DNA from: Desulfovibrio sp.
Lineage (GTDB): Bacteria > Desulfobacterota > Desulfovibrionia > Desulfovibrionales > Desulfovibrionaceae
Direction: 5' to 3'
Length of the DNA: 12,857 nt
NCBI GenBank assembly: GCA_009773975.1
Contig: VSMX01000023.1
Coordinates: forward strand, 8,374-21,230
Both the position numbers and the translations under genes were made by a program. Positions 6,856 to 12,774 of the stretch are shown here, in pieces; the first letter of the stretch is position 1, and each line of letters opens with the position of its first letter. Under the pieces are notes generated by a model that saw nothing but the letters and a program-made list of their open reading frames with translations, ran no database searches and was not told the origin of the DNA.

Positions 6856-7221
6856 ATGAAACATATCATGGTTGTCGATGATTCCAAGACCATCCGCAAT
6901 CTGGTTGCCTTTGTTCTGAAGGCGGAAGGATTCAAGGTCAGCATGGCTGAGGACGGCCTGGATGCCATCGAAAAATTATATAATCTTGACCCTGTGGATC
7001 TTATTGTTTCCGATGTCAATATGCCGCGCATGGATGGCTTTACCTTTATCAAAACATTGCGGGCGCAAGAAGCATACAAGGACGTGCCAATCATTGTTCT
7101 TTCAACAGAAGGGCAGGAAGCTGATATCCAGAAAGGCATGAGCCTGGGCGCTAATCTTTATATGGTAAAACCTGCGCAGCCGGAAAAAATGGTAAGAAAT
7201 ATAAAGATGCTTCTGGGTTGA
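6856..7221 (+). CDS. cheY: CheY, single-domain chemotaxis response regulator (121 aa)
   Basis: Stand-alone receiver domain. Acidic pair Asp8/Asp9, phospho-acceptor Asp53 in VSDVNMP, switch residue Ser83, aromatic Tyr102 and Lys105 followed by Pro106 are all in place, so it should be phosphorylated by the downstream CheA. Length and absence of an output domain match CheY, which normally binds the flagellar motor switch; other targets cannot be excluded because no motor genes are in view. The Shine-Dalgarno is weak (CGGGAT at 6843-6848, 7 nt before the ATG), and a GC-rich hairpin lies just upstream. cheA begins 61 nt downstream, the largest gap within the operon. Confidence 0.95.
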   Translation: MKHIMVVDDSKTIRNLVAFVLKAEGFKVSMAEDGLDAIEKLYNLDPVDLIVSDVNMPRMDGFTFIKTLRAQEAYKDVPIIVLSTEGQEADIQKGMSLGANLYMVKPAQPEKMVRNIKMLLG

Positions 7222-7282
7222 CCGTTAAGAGATACAAAGTCGGAAAGCTCTACAAAAATGCCTGTCAAATGAAGGTGCGGAT

Positions 7283-10273
7283 ATGAGTCAGGATTTTTTT
7301 GATCCGGAATTATTTGCGGATTTCATAACCGAAGCCAAGGAACATCTCGAAACTATTGAGCCAAACCTGCTCGAACTGGAAAAAGCGCCAGACAATCTGG
7401 CCTTGTTGAATGATATTTTCAGGCCAATGCACTCGCTCAAGGGTGCTTCCGGTTTTCTGGGGCTCAATCGCATAAATACCCTGGCCCATAAATCGGAAAA
7501 TATTCTTGACGAACTGCGCAAAGGCTCCATGCAGGTTACAAGCGAGATTATGGACGTCATACTGGCGTCCACAGACGCTCTTCGCCAGATGATCGACAAT
7601 CTTGAAGCCACCAATTCGGAAGGCGATGTGGAAATTGATTCCATCATTGAACAGATTGACGCATTGATGACTGGGGAAAGCGCGCCGCCAATCCAGGTGC
7701 AGGCAACTGTTGAAGAGCCGGATACGCCTGTTGAAGCGCAGGAAGCTACCGCGCCGGAAGAACCAGTCACGGAGTCCGTGGAGGAACCAGCCATTCCGGC
7801 AGCAGCGCCTGAACCGGAATTGCCCCCTCCTGCCGAGGAGCCTGCTGTTGAATCTTCCGGCATGAGTGGCAAGGAATGGGTTGCCATGTTGCCGGAGCGG
7901 CCCAAATATGCTCTCACGGCTTTTGGAGAAGGCCATCTCAAGGATTTTATAGATGAATCTTTCGAGATTATCGAAAACTTGAATGAAGGCCTTCTTGAAC
8001 TGGAAACAAGTGAGGAAGGCGGCACTCTTGTAAATGATCTTTTCCGTTATTTCCATAATATGAAAGGAAATAGCGGTATAATTGGTTATAATGAATTAAA
8101 TGCACTGACTCATGAAGCGGAAACCCTGCTCAACAATGTTCGCCAGGGCAAATTGTCTCCGTCAAGAGAGCTTGTCGATTTGCTGTTGCTTGCTGTGGAT
8201 ACAATGGAAGGCCTGGTTCAGCGCATCGATGTCGCAGGAGGTTCTGCCACTCCAGTAGATATAGACCCATTGCTCAAGCAGCTGCGCGAAGCGGTAACCG
8301 GGGGCGCAATCGAGTTGCCCGCGGATTTTACAAAAGGCAAAGCCTCGCCGGCAACCCCTGTCAAAGCCGCGGAAAAACCAGCTGCTGCCGAAGTCGAGGT
8401 CGTACAGCCGAATATCATTCCTGCCGGCAAGGAAGACAGCGATGCTGAAGTCTTTCGTCTTACGGTTACCCAGCAAATGGAAATTATCCGCGCAGGCCTT
8501 TCAACCCTGCGCAAGGATGGGGCGCACAAGGATTCCATTGACGCAATTTATCGTTGCCTGACAGCGGTAAAAAATGCCTGCGGTTTCGTGGGACAGAATG
8601 AAATCAAGGTCTACGCCGAACGTACTGCCGGCATAGTGGATCAGGGACGCAAGCAAGGCATTGATTTTGGATTGATGGTTGATTTGCTTGGGCAGGAAGT
8701 AGGCATTATTGACGACATGATCACGAAAGCTCTCGAAGAGGGCAAAATTGGTGAAGCCGGAAATGCCGAAAGCGCCCCGCCTGCCAGTGAAGCAAAAGTT
8801 GCAGCCGAAAAACCGGTTGAAAAACAGCCTGAACAACCTGCGGCGCCAAAAGCGCAACAACCGGCCCAGCCAGCTCCAGCCCCTGCAAAAGAAGCTCCCA
8901 AAGCTCCCGCAGCGTCAAAACCGCCAGTTGCAGCCAAGCCTGCCGAACCTGCCAGGGCAGCCAAACCGGCCCAACCAGGCAAGCCTGGCGGATCAGCTTC
9001 AGAAGCGCATAAGAGTTCTTCAACAATCCGGGTTGATCATGAACGCCTTGACCATTTGATGAATCTGATTGGTGAATTGATCATTAACCGTAACAGGTAT
9101 GCCCTGATTGCACGCTCTCTTGAAGGCCGGGAAGAAGATATCAATGTTGCGGAAGTTGCTCAAAGCCTTTCCGAAACAACCTACGCAATGGCCAGAATTT
9201 CCGATGATTTGCAGGATACCATAATGAAAGTTCGTATGGTGCCTGTATCTTCGGTCTTCTCCAGATTCCCGAGGCTTGTGCGCGATCTTTCCAAGAAGAG
9301 CGGTAAAGAAGTCGATTTGATTATGGAAGGCGAGGAGACAGAACTTGATAAAAGCGTGGTCGAAGTAATCGGTGATCCTCTTGTGCATCTTATCAGAAAC
9401 TCGGTCGACCATGGCATTGAAGCCGAAGAAACAAGAGTTTCTGCTGGTAAACCACCCAAAGGGCGTGTAACCCTTCGCGCATTTCATAAAGGCAATTCTG
9501 TTGCAATCGAAATTGAAGATGATGGCAAGGGCATTGATCCAGCCAAAATGCGGGAAGTTGCAATTAAAAAAGGAATTATCAGCCCCGAAGAGGCCGCACA
9601 ACTAGATGATCGGGAAGCTATTGAATTAATATTTGCGCCAGGTTTTTCATCAGCCGAAAAAATTACAGATATTTCCGGCCGAGGCGTTGGCATGGATGTG
9701 GTGCGAACCAATATTAAAAGCCTGAAAGGAAGTGTAAGCACATATTCGGAAATTGGTAAAGGGACGCGCTTTACATTGAGCCTTCCTCTTACACTGGCAA
9801 TTATTGATGCCTTGATGGTAAATGTTTCGGGCCAAATGTATGCGATACCCCTTGATGCTGTCTCCGAAACAACCAAGATCGAAACTGTTAGACTGACTGA
9901 TGTAAAGGGACGCAAGGCGGTTACCTTGCGAGGTGAAGTATTGGGAATTGTTGAACTTTCAGAAATGCTTGGCCTTCAGCGCAATGAAAATTTACCGGAA
10001 GTTCTTTCTGTTGTGGTTATTCATGATAATGAACGCAGGCTGGGCCTGGTTGTCGATGAGCTACTTGAACGCCAGGAAATTGTTATCAAGCCACTTGGCG
10101 CATATCTGGGAGACCTGAAAGGTATTTCGGGAGCCACAATTATGGGGGATGGTTCAGTTATCCTCATTCTGGATCCCCATGAAATTTATATTATGTCTAC
10201 TTCCAAATCAGCTCAGGGCATTGGGCCGTCAAATGACCAGGCCAAACAAATGGCGATTGGGGCAACAAAATAA
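7283..10273 (+). CDS. cheA: CheA chemotaxis histidine kinase with two active Hpt domains and one His-less Hpt-like domain (996 aa)
   Basis: CheA autophosphorylates on a His of its Hpt (P1) domain under receptor control and passes phosphate to CheY and CheB. Order: Hpt1 (about 1-110) with His50 in MHSLKG; an acidic Pro/Ala/Glu linker (about 135-200); Hpt2 (about 215-325) with His258 in FHNMKG; a third Hpt-like domain (about 390-490) where the His position is Thr427 (LTAVKNACGF); and a Pro/Ala/Lys-rich linker (about 494-575). P3 dimerisation begins near 581. The P4 ATPase shows N box Asn706 (IRNSVDHG), G1 box DDGKG (746-750) and G2 box GRGVG (799-803). A CheW-like P5 lies at about 832-975. No P2 CheY-binding domain is evident. 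The length exceeds the 650-700 residues of enterobacterial CheA. AAGGTG (7272-7277) lies 5 nt before the ATG. Last gene of the operon; no strong terminator follows. Confidence 0.96.
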   Translation: MSQDFFDPELFADFITEAKEHLETIEPNLLELEKAPDNLALLNDIFRPMHSLKGASGFLGLNRINTLAHKSENILDELRKGSMQVTSEIMDVILASTDALRQMIDNLEATNSEGDVEIDSIIEQIDALMTGESAPPIQVQATVEEPDTPVEAQEATAPEEPVTESVEEPAIPAAAPEPELPPPAEEPAVESSGMSGKEWVAMLPERPKYALTAFGEGHLKDFIDESFEIIENLNEGLLELETSEEGGTLVNDLFRYFHNMKGNSGIIGYNELNALTHEAETLLNNVRQGKLSPSRELVDLLLLAVDTMEGLVQRIDVAGGSATPVDIDPLLKQLREAVTGGAIELPADFTKGKASPATPVKAAEKPAAAEVEVVQPNIIPAGKEDSDAEVFRLTVTQQMEIIRAGLSTLRKDGAHKDSIDAIYRCLTAVKNACGFVGQNEIKVYAERTAGIVDQGRKQGIDFGLMVDLLGQEVGIIDDMITKALEEGKIGEAGNAESAPPASEAKVAAEKPVEKQPEQPAAPKAQQPAQPAPAPAKEAPKAPAASKPPVAAKPAEPARAAKPAQPGKPGGSASEAHKSSSTIRVDHERLDHLMNLIGELIINRNRYALIARSLEGREEDINVAEVAQSLSETTYAMARISDDLQDTIMKVRMVPVSSVFSRFPRLVRDLSKKSGKEVDLIMEGEETELDKSVVEVIGDPLVHLIRNSVDHGIEAEETRVSAGKPPKGRVTLRAFHKGNSVAIEIEDDGKGIDPAKMREVAIKKGIISPEEAAQLDDREAIELIFAPGFSSAEKITDISGRGVGMDVVRTNIKSLKGSVSTYSEIGKGTRFTLSLPLTLAIIDALMVNVSGQMYAIPLDAVSETTKIETVRLTDVKGRKAVTLRGEVLGIVELSEMLGLQRNENLPEVLSVVVIHDNERRLGLVVDELLERQEIVIKPLGAYLGDLKGISGATIMGDGSVILILDPHEIYIMSTSKSAQGIGPSNDQAKQMAIGATK

Positions 10274-10309
10274 TTGGAATTTCATACAGGCAATTTTAAG
10301 GTTCCAATT
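10272..10309 (+). repeat. Inverted repeat just after cheA, weak terminator candidate
   Basis: AATTGGAA (10272-10279) and TTCCAATT (10302-10309) are perfect 8-bp inverted repeats around a 22-nt AT-rich loop, overlapping the cheA stop. The stem is AT-rich, the loop long and the following T run short and broken by C. Factor-independent termination would be inefficient at best. It is one of two hairpins in the 283-nt gene-free stretch 10274-10556. Confidence 0.35.
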
Positions 10310-10325
10310 TTCAATATAATTTCTA

Positions 10326-10364
10326 ATGCCCCAAGATCATTGGAAATGCAGTGTATTGGGGCAT
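10326..10364 (+). repeat. Long hairpin in the cheA-tRNA-Ser intergenic region
   Basis: ATGCCCCAA (10326-10334) and TTGGGGCAT (10356-10364) pair over 9 bp. The 21-nt interior contains a second small stem, CATT (10338-10341) with AATG (10345-10348). This makes a two-part hairpin of about 39 nt with no T tract. It may protect the 3' end of the che mRNA or be part of a rho-dependent end. Apart from this, the hairpin at 10272 and the two promoter-like sites, I see nothing in 10274-10556. Confidence 0.5.
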
Positions 10365-10429
10365 ATTGCAGCAAGTCCAATTATGTTGTGAATATGCAAA
10401 CATGTCATGGCTTGAGTAAATTTTAATCA

Positions 10430-10457
10430 TTGGGGATTGTGGATTTGCAAATATAAT
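10430..10457 (+). promoter_or_regulatory. Possible upstream promoter with perfect -10 box
   Basis: A consensus TATAAT (10452-10457) is preceded at 16 nt by TTGGGG (10430-10435), a poor -35. It points toward tRNA-Ser, which would then carry a leader of about 90 nt. The surrounding DNA is AT-rich, so a chance match is quite possible. Confidence 0.28.
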
Positions 10458-10518
10458 TTTTATGAATGTTGTCATTATACTTAACAAACCTGGAATTGCC
10501 GGGCATATTGTTTTTCAT

Positions 10519-10547
10519 TTGAAATTGACAAGAAAAAATGATATAGG
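10519..10547 (+). promoter_or_regulatory. Sigma70-type promoter of tRNA-Ser
   Basis: TTGAAA (10519-10524), a 17-nt spacer and TATAGG (10542-10547) end 9 nt before the tRNA's first base, a spacing like that of the tRNA-Pro promoter in this window. A perfect TTGACA lies at 10525-10530 but is too close to this -10 box (11 nt) to pair with it. Confidence 0.5.
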
Positions 10548-10556
10548 TTTATTTGA

Positions 10557-10646
10557 GGAGGAATGGCAGAGTGGTTGATCGCGGCGGTCTTGAAAACCGT
10601 TGATGCTTTACGGCATCCGGGGGTTCAAATCCCTCTTCCTCCGCCA
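10557..10646 (+). tRNA. tRNA-Ser, anticodon TGA
   Basis: The acceptor stem GGAGGAA (10557-10563) pairs with TTCCTCC (10636-10642), followed by discriminator G and an encoded CCA (10644-10646). The anticodon stem CGGTC/AACCG region with loop CTTGAAA gives TGA. The long variable arm (TGATGCTTTACGGCATC region) is the class II mark of serine tRNA, and the T loop is TTCAAAT. The gene is complete. A truncated integrase follows in the same direction, so its 3' end is the likely integration target. Confidence 0.97.
10623..10646 (+). other. Candidate attachment site (3' end of tRNA-Ser)
   Basis: P4-family tyrosine integrases commonly recombine at the T-arm and acceptor 3' half of tRNA genes and leave the tRNA intact. 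Here a P4-type integrase remnant starts 161 nt past the tRNA end. No second copy of the tRNA 3' end occurs in the remaining 2.2 kb, so the other att site would lie beyond the window. Exact limits are a guess. Confidence 0.38.
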
Positions 10647-10657
10647 GATTTCTGTCC

Positions 10658-10729
10658 GTCTTGGTCTGGCACAGTCCAAAAAGCCTTGCCTGGCAAGGGA
10701 TTAGGCAAAAGTGGCTGTCCAGCCAAGAC
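10658..10729. repeat. Imperfect 18-bp inverted repeat enclosing a second palindrome, next to tRNA-Ser
   Basis: Left arm 10658-10678 and right arm 10712-10729 pair in blocks of 7, 4, 4 and 3 bp. The blocks are separated by three single-base bulges, all on the left arm (10665, 10670, 10675). Within the loop, CCTTGCC (10684-10690) and GGCAAGG (10692-10698) form a perfect 7-bp palindrome with a 1-nt centre. No T tract follows, so it is not an ordinary tRNA terminator. It could be a binding site for integrase or excisionase near the attachment site, or a folded RNA trailing the tRNA. Confidence 0.6.
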
Positions 10730-10795
10730 CATTAAAAAGCATAGCCACCCGTCAAGTTTAGGGGTATTTCAAGGGTTGTAAAACCCCTTGCCAGG
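10684..10795 (+). repeat. Near-identical 10-bp direct repeats, candidate integrase arm sites
   Basis: CCTTGCCTGG (10684-10693) recurs as CCTTGCCAGG (10786-10795), 9 of 10 bases the same, 102 bp apart. Both copies lie between the tRNA and the integrase start, where arm-type sites of tyrosine integrases are usually found. The second copy overlaps the integrase ribosome binding site. Short enough that chance is not excluded. Confidence 0.35.
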
Positions 10796-10806
10796 AGAAT
10801 ACCCCT
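10760..10806 (+). promoter_or_regulatory. Nested hairpin in the integrase leader ending at the start codon
   Basis: The outer arms AGGGGTATT (10760-10768) and AATACCCCT (10798-10806) are perfect 9-bp inverted repeats, the right arm ending exactly before ATG 10807. The inner arms AAGGGTT (10771-10777) and AACCCCTT (10782-10789) pair with one bulged C around a GTAA loop. The ribosome binding site AGGAG (10793-10797) is held in the 8-nt gap between inner and outer right arms. Such a fold could limit translation of the integrase, or as DNA serve as an operator. Confidence 0.55.
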
Positions 10807-11439
10807 ATGCCTCTTACCGATACCGCCATTCGCGCTGCCAAGCCACTCGAAAAACCGCAAAAGCTGTTTGACCGCAACGGCCTGTTCCTTTTCATTACGC
10901 CAACTGGCACAAAAAGCTGGCGCGTAAAATATCGCTTTCAAGGCCGCGAAAAACTGCTTACCCTTGGCACATACCCCCAGCTTTCGCTCAAGGAAGCCCG
11001 CGCCGCCTGCGTTGCCGCAAAAAAGCAAATTTCTGATGGGCTTGATCCATCGCGGGAAAAGAAACGCTCCAGCCAGATAGCAAACAATACCTTTGAGAAA
11101 ATTGCCCGTGAATGGCATACGAATCAGCTTGACGGCTGGACAGCGAACTACGCCAAAGATGTTATGGAGCGCATCGGCAAAAATATATTTCCCTATTTGG
11201 GCGACAGGCAAATATCGGACATTACCGCCTCAGAGCTTCTTGAGGTGCTTCGTAAAATTGAGGCGCGAGGTTCAGTCGATCAGGCTCATCGGGGAAGAGG
11301 AATATGTTCCCTCATTTTCCGGTATGCCATTGCCACGGGAAGAGCCGAACGGGACTGCGCCGCTGATCTGCGGGGCGCTCTCAAACAAAGAACCGTTACA
11401 CCACGCGCCGCGATAACCGAACTTTATGGAATCGTTTGA
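10807..11439 (+). pseudogene. Truncated P4-family tyrosine recombinase/integrase (210 aa, catalytic domain missing)
   Basis: Residues about 3-90 are the DUF4102 arm-binding domain of P4/CP4-57-type integrases: LTDTAIRAAKP at the start, GLFLFITPTGTKSWRVKYR, then LGTYPQLSLKEARA. Residues about 95-195 are the helical core-binding domain (TFEKIAREWH, FPYLGDRQISDITASELLEVLRKIEARG, RGICSLIFRYAIATGRAERD). Intact relatives are about 400 residues and end in a catalytic domain with Arg-His-Arg-Tyr. Here the match fades after about residue 205 and a TGA follows, and nothing resembling the catalytic motifs is found in the other frames before the methyltransferase. The protein could still bind DNA but should not recombine. 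AGGAG (10793-10797) lies 9 nt before the ATG within a leader hairpin. It follows tRNA-Ser in the same direction, as these genes usually do. Integrase identity is sure; the deletion point, near 11415-11470, is approximate. Confidence 0.88.
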
Positions 11440-11469
11440 AAAAATGGAATGTTGAATTGTTTTGCGCGG

Positions 11470-11634
11470 ATGAATACAGTGTTTACACAGAAACAGTTCC
11501 CGACCGCTCCCAATGCCTTTATCACCCCGCACATGGCCTGAGCCACTCAAAGCGCGCGCCAGCGCATTATCGACATCATGACCGAAAATATCAGTTCGTT
11601 CACTGCGGGCGTCTTGCAAAACAGGGGCGTCTAA
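11470..11634 (+). pseudogene. 3' remnant of a D-isomer-specific 2-hydroxyacid dehydrogenase gene (glycerate dehydrogenase-like), with in-frame TGA
   Basis: In the same reading frame as the integrase remnant, this stretch reads FPTAPNAFITPHMA, then TGA (11539-11541), then ATQSARQRIIDIM, TENISSFTAG and VLQNRGV before a TAA at 11632. This is the C-terminal signature of NAD-dependent D-2-hydroxyacid dehydrogenases: a TAPN..ITPH segment with the catalytic His, then a conserved Trp-Ala-Thr, ARxRLxDI, and a final ENxxxFxAGxxQNxV. The TGA stands exactly where family members usually have Trp (TGG), a one-base change. Only about 50 C-terminal residues remain of about 320; the NAD-binding domain and the 5' part are absent. 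It is not a functional gene. The end of this remnant supplies the ribosome binding site of the methyltransferase gene. Recognition is from memory of the family's C-terminal motif; the 5' limit is approximate. Confidence 0.68.
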
Positions 11635-11637
11635 ATC

Positions 11638-12774
11638 ATGCGGCAATTTCAGATTATCAACGGCGACTGCATTGAGACCATGCGCAAGCTCAATGCCGAA
11701 AGCGCGGACCTGATTTTCGCGGATCCGCCCTACTGGATGCGGGTTTCTGGAGTGCTGAAGCGGGTCGAGGGAACGGACTACGACGGCTGCGACGATTCCT
11801 GGGACAATTCATTTTCAAACCTCGGAGATTATACAGCTTTCACCCGAGCGTGGCTTCTTGAAGCCCGCCGCGTACTGAAAAAGAACGGTAGCCTCTGGGT
11901 AATCGGTTCCATGCAGTGCGTTTACACCATTGGCAACGCGCTTCAGGAACTTGGCTACTGGCTGATCAATGACGTTGTCTGGTGGAAAACGAACCCCACG
12001 CCCAACATGATGGGCTCGCGGCTTTGCAATGCCCATGAAACGCTGATTTGGGCCGTAAAGGATGAAAAGGCCAAATTCACCTTTCATTACAGGACGGGCA
12101 AGGAAATGAACCGCGAGGCCGTAAGCGAGGCCGACTTCCTTCGCGGCGTGAGAAAGCAGCTCGGCAGCGTATGGCGTTTTTCGGTTTGCAGCGGCCAGGA
12201 GCGCCTGAAAGACGAAAATGGCGAAAAGCTTCATTCCACGCAAAAGCCATATGCGCTGCTGCACAGGATAGTCAATCTCTGTTCAAACAGGGGGGATCTG
12301 GTTCTTGATCCTTTCGGCGGCACGTTCACGACCGGTGCGGCCGCCCTGGACAGTGGCCGGCGCTTCATCGGCATTGAAAGCAACGTTATTTATTGCAGGC
12401 ACGGACAAAAAAGGCTTGAGCAATGTAGCGACAAAAACGGCGCGCTCGAAAACGCTGTTTATGACCAAAAGCCGCCCATAATCACGCTTCAGCAAATGAT
12501 TGAGCGCGGCTTTCTGCATGTTGGTGAATATTTTCAGACGCAATCTGGAGAGGCGAAGTCCCTGCTCCTGGAAGACGGCCGGATAAGGCTGCCTGACGGT
12601 AACACCACCAATATCCACACGGGCGCAGCGCTGGCCAAAAAGAGCAAGGCCGAACGTCTTAATGGTTTTACTTTCTGGCACGTCAGGCGCGGCGACAGAC
12701 TTGTCGGCATTGACGTGATAAGGGAAAAGGCCAGGCGGAACGATCACTCGGATAATTATGATAAAAGTATATGA
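11638..12774 (+). CDS. CcrM/HinfI-type adenine-N6 DNA methyltransferase with RAMA domain, predicted target GANTC (378 aa)
   Basis: Beta-class N6-adenine methyltransferase: catalytic motif IV DPPY (29-32) comes before the SAM-binding motif I, DPFGGTFTTGAAA (from Asp224). Between them are CcrM-like blocks: DDSWD with FTRAWL and ARRVLKKNGSLWVIGS, VVWWKTNPTPNMMGSRLCNAHETLIWA, and HSTQKP (199-204). Residues about 285-372 are a RAMA domain (GEYF, LEDGRI, NIHTGAAL, LNGFTFWH at 341-348, LVGIDVIRE), the C-terminal module typical of CcrM and M.HinfI. Length matches CcrM (about 358). Known relatives methylate the A of GANTC; that specificity is inferred. Motif I reads GGTF where relatives have a GxG-type core. 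No restriction enzyme partner is recognisable. AGGGG (11623-11627) lies 10 nt before the ATG. The frame is intact, unlike its neighbours, which suggests it is still under selection. Confidence 0.92.
   Translation: MRQFQIINGDCIETMRKLNAESADLIFADPPYWMRVSGVLKRVEGTDYDGCDDSWDNSFSNLGDYTAFTRAWLLEARRVLKKNGSLWVIGSMQCVYTIGNALQELGYWLINDVVWWKTNPTPNMMGSRLCNAHETLIWAVKDEKAKFTFHYRTGKEMNREAVSEADFLRGVRKQLGSVWRFSVCSGQERLKDENGEKLHSTQKPYALLHRIVNLCSNRGDLVLDPFGGTFTTGAAALDSGRRFIGIESNVIYCRHGQKRLEQCSDKNGALENAVYDQKPPIITLQQMIERGFLHVGEYFQTQSGEAKSLLLEDGRIRLPDGNTTNIHTGAALAKKSKAERLNGFTFWHVRRGDRLVGIDVIREKARRNDHSDNYDKSI

Noticed and set aside
9233..9440. Antisense or regulatory meaning for features within cheA
   Set aside because: All structure here is explained by the strongly conserved kinase region. 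I saw no promoter or repeat standing out.
10462..10578. 38-codon frame starting MNVVIILNKPG before tRNA-Ser
   Set aside because: No ribosome binding site, and the frame ends inside the tRNA gene.
10563..10781. 72-codon plus-strand frame beginning in tRNA-Ser
   Set aside because: Its first part is the tRNA, and the rest crosses the inverted repeats. No initiation signal.
11539..11541. TGA in the dehydrogenase remnant as a selenocysteine codon
   Set aside because: The family has Trp here, no SECIS-like hairpin with a G/U-rich loop is seen just downstream, and the gene lacks most of its 5' part.
11436..11675. 79-codon frame overlapping the integrase end and the methyltransferase start
   Set aside because: The text is not protein-like (Tyr/His/Arg runs) and it is the shifted frame of the dehydrogenase remnant, which explains the DNA better.
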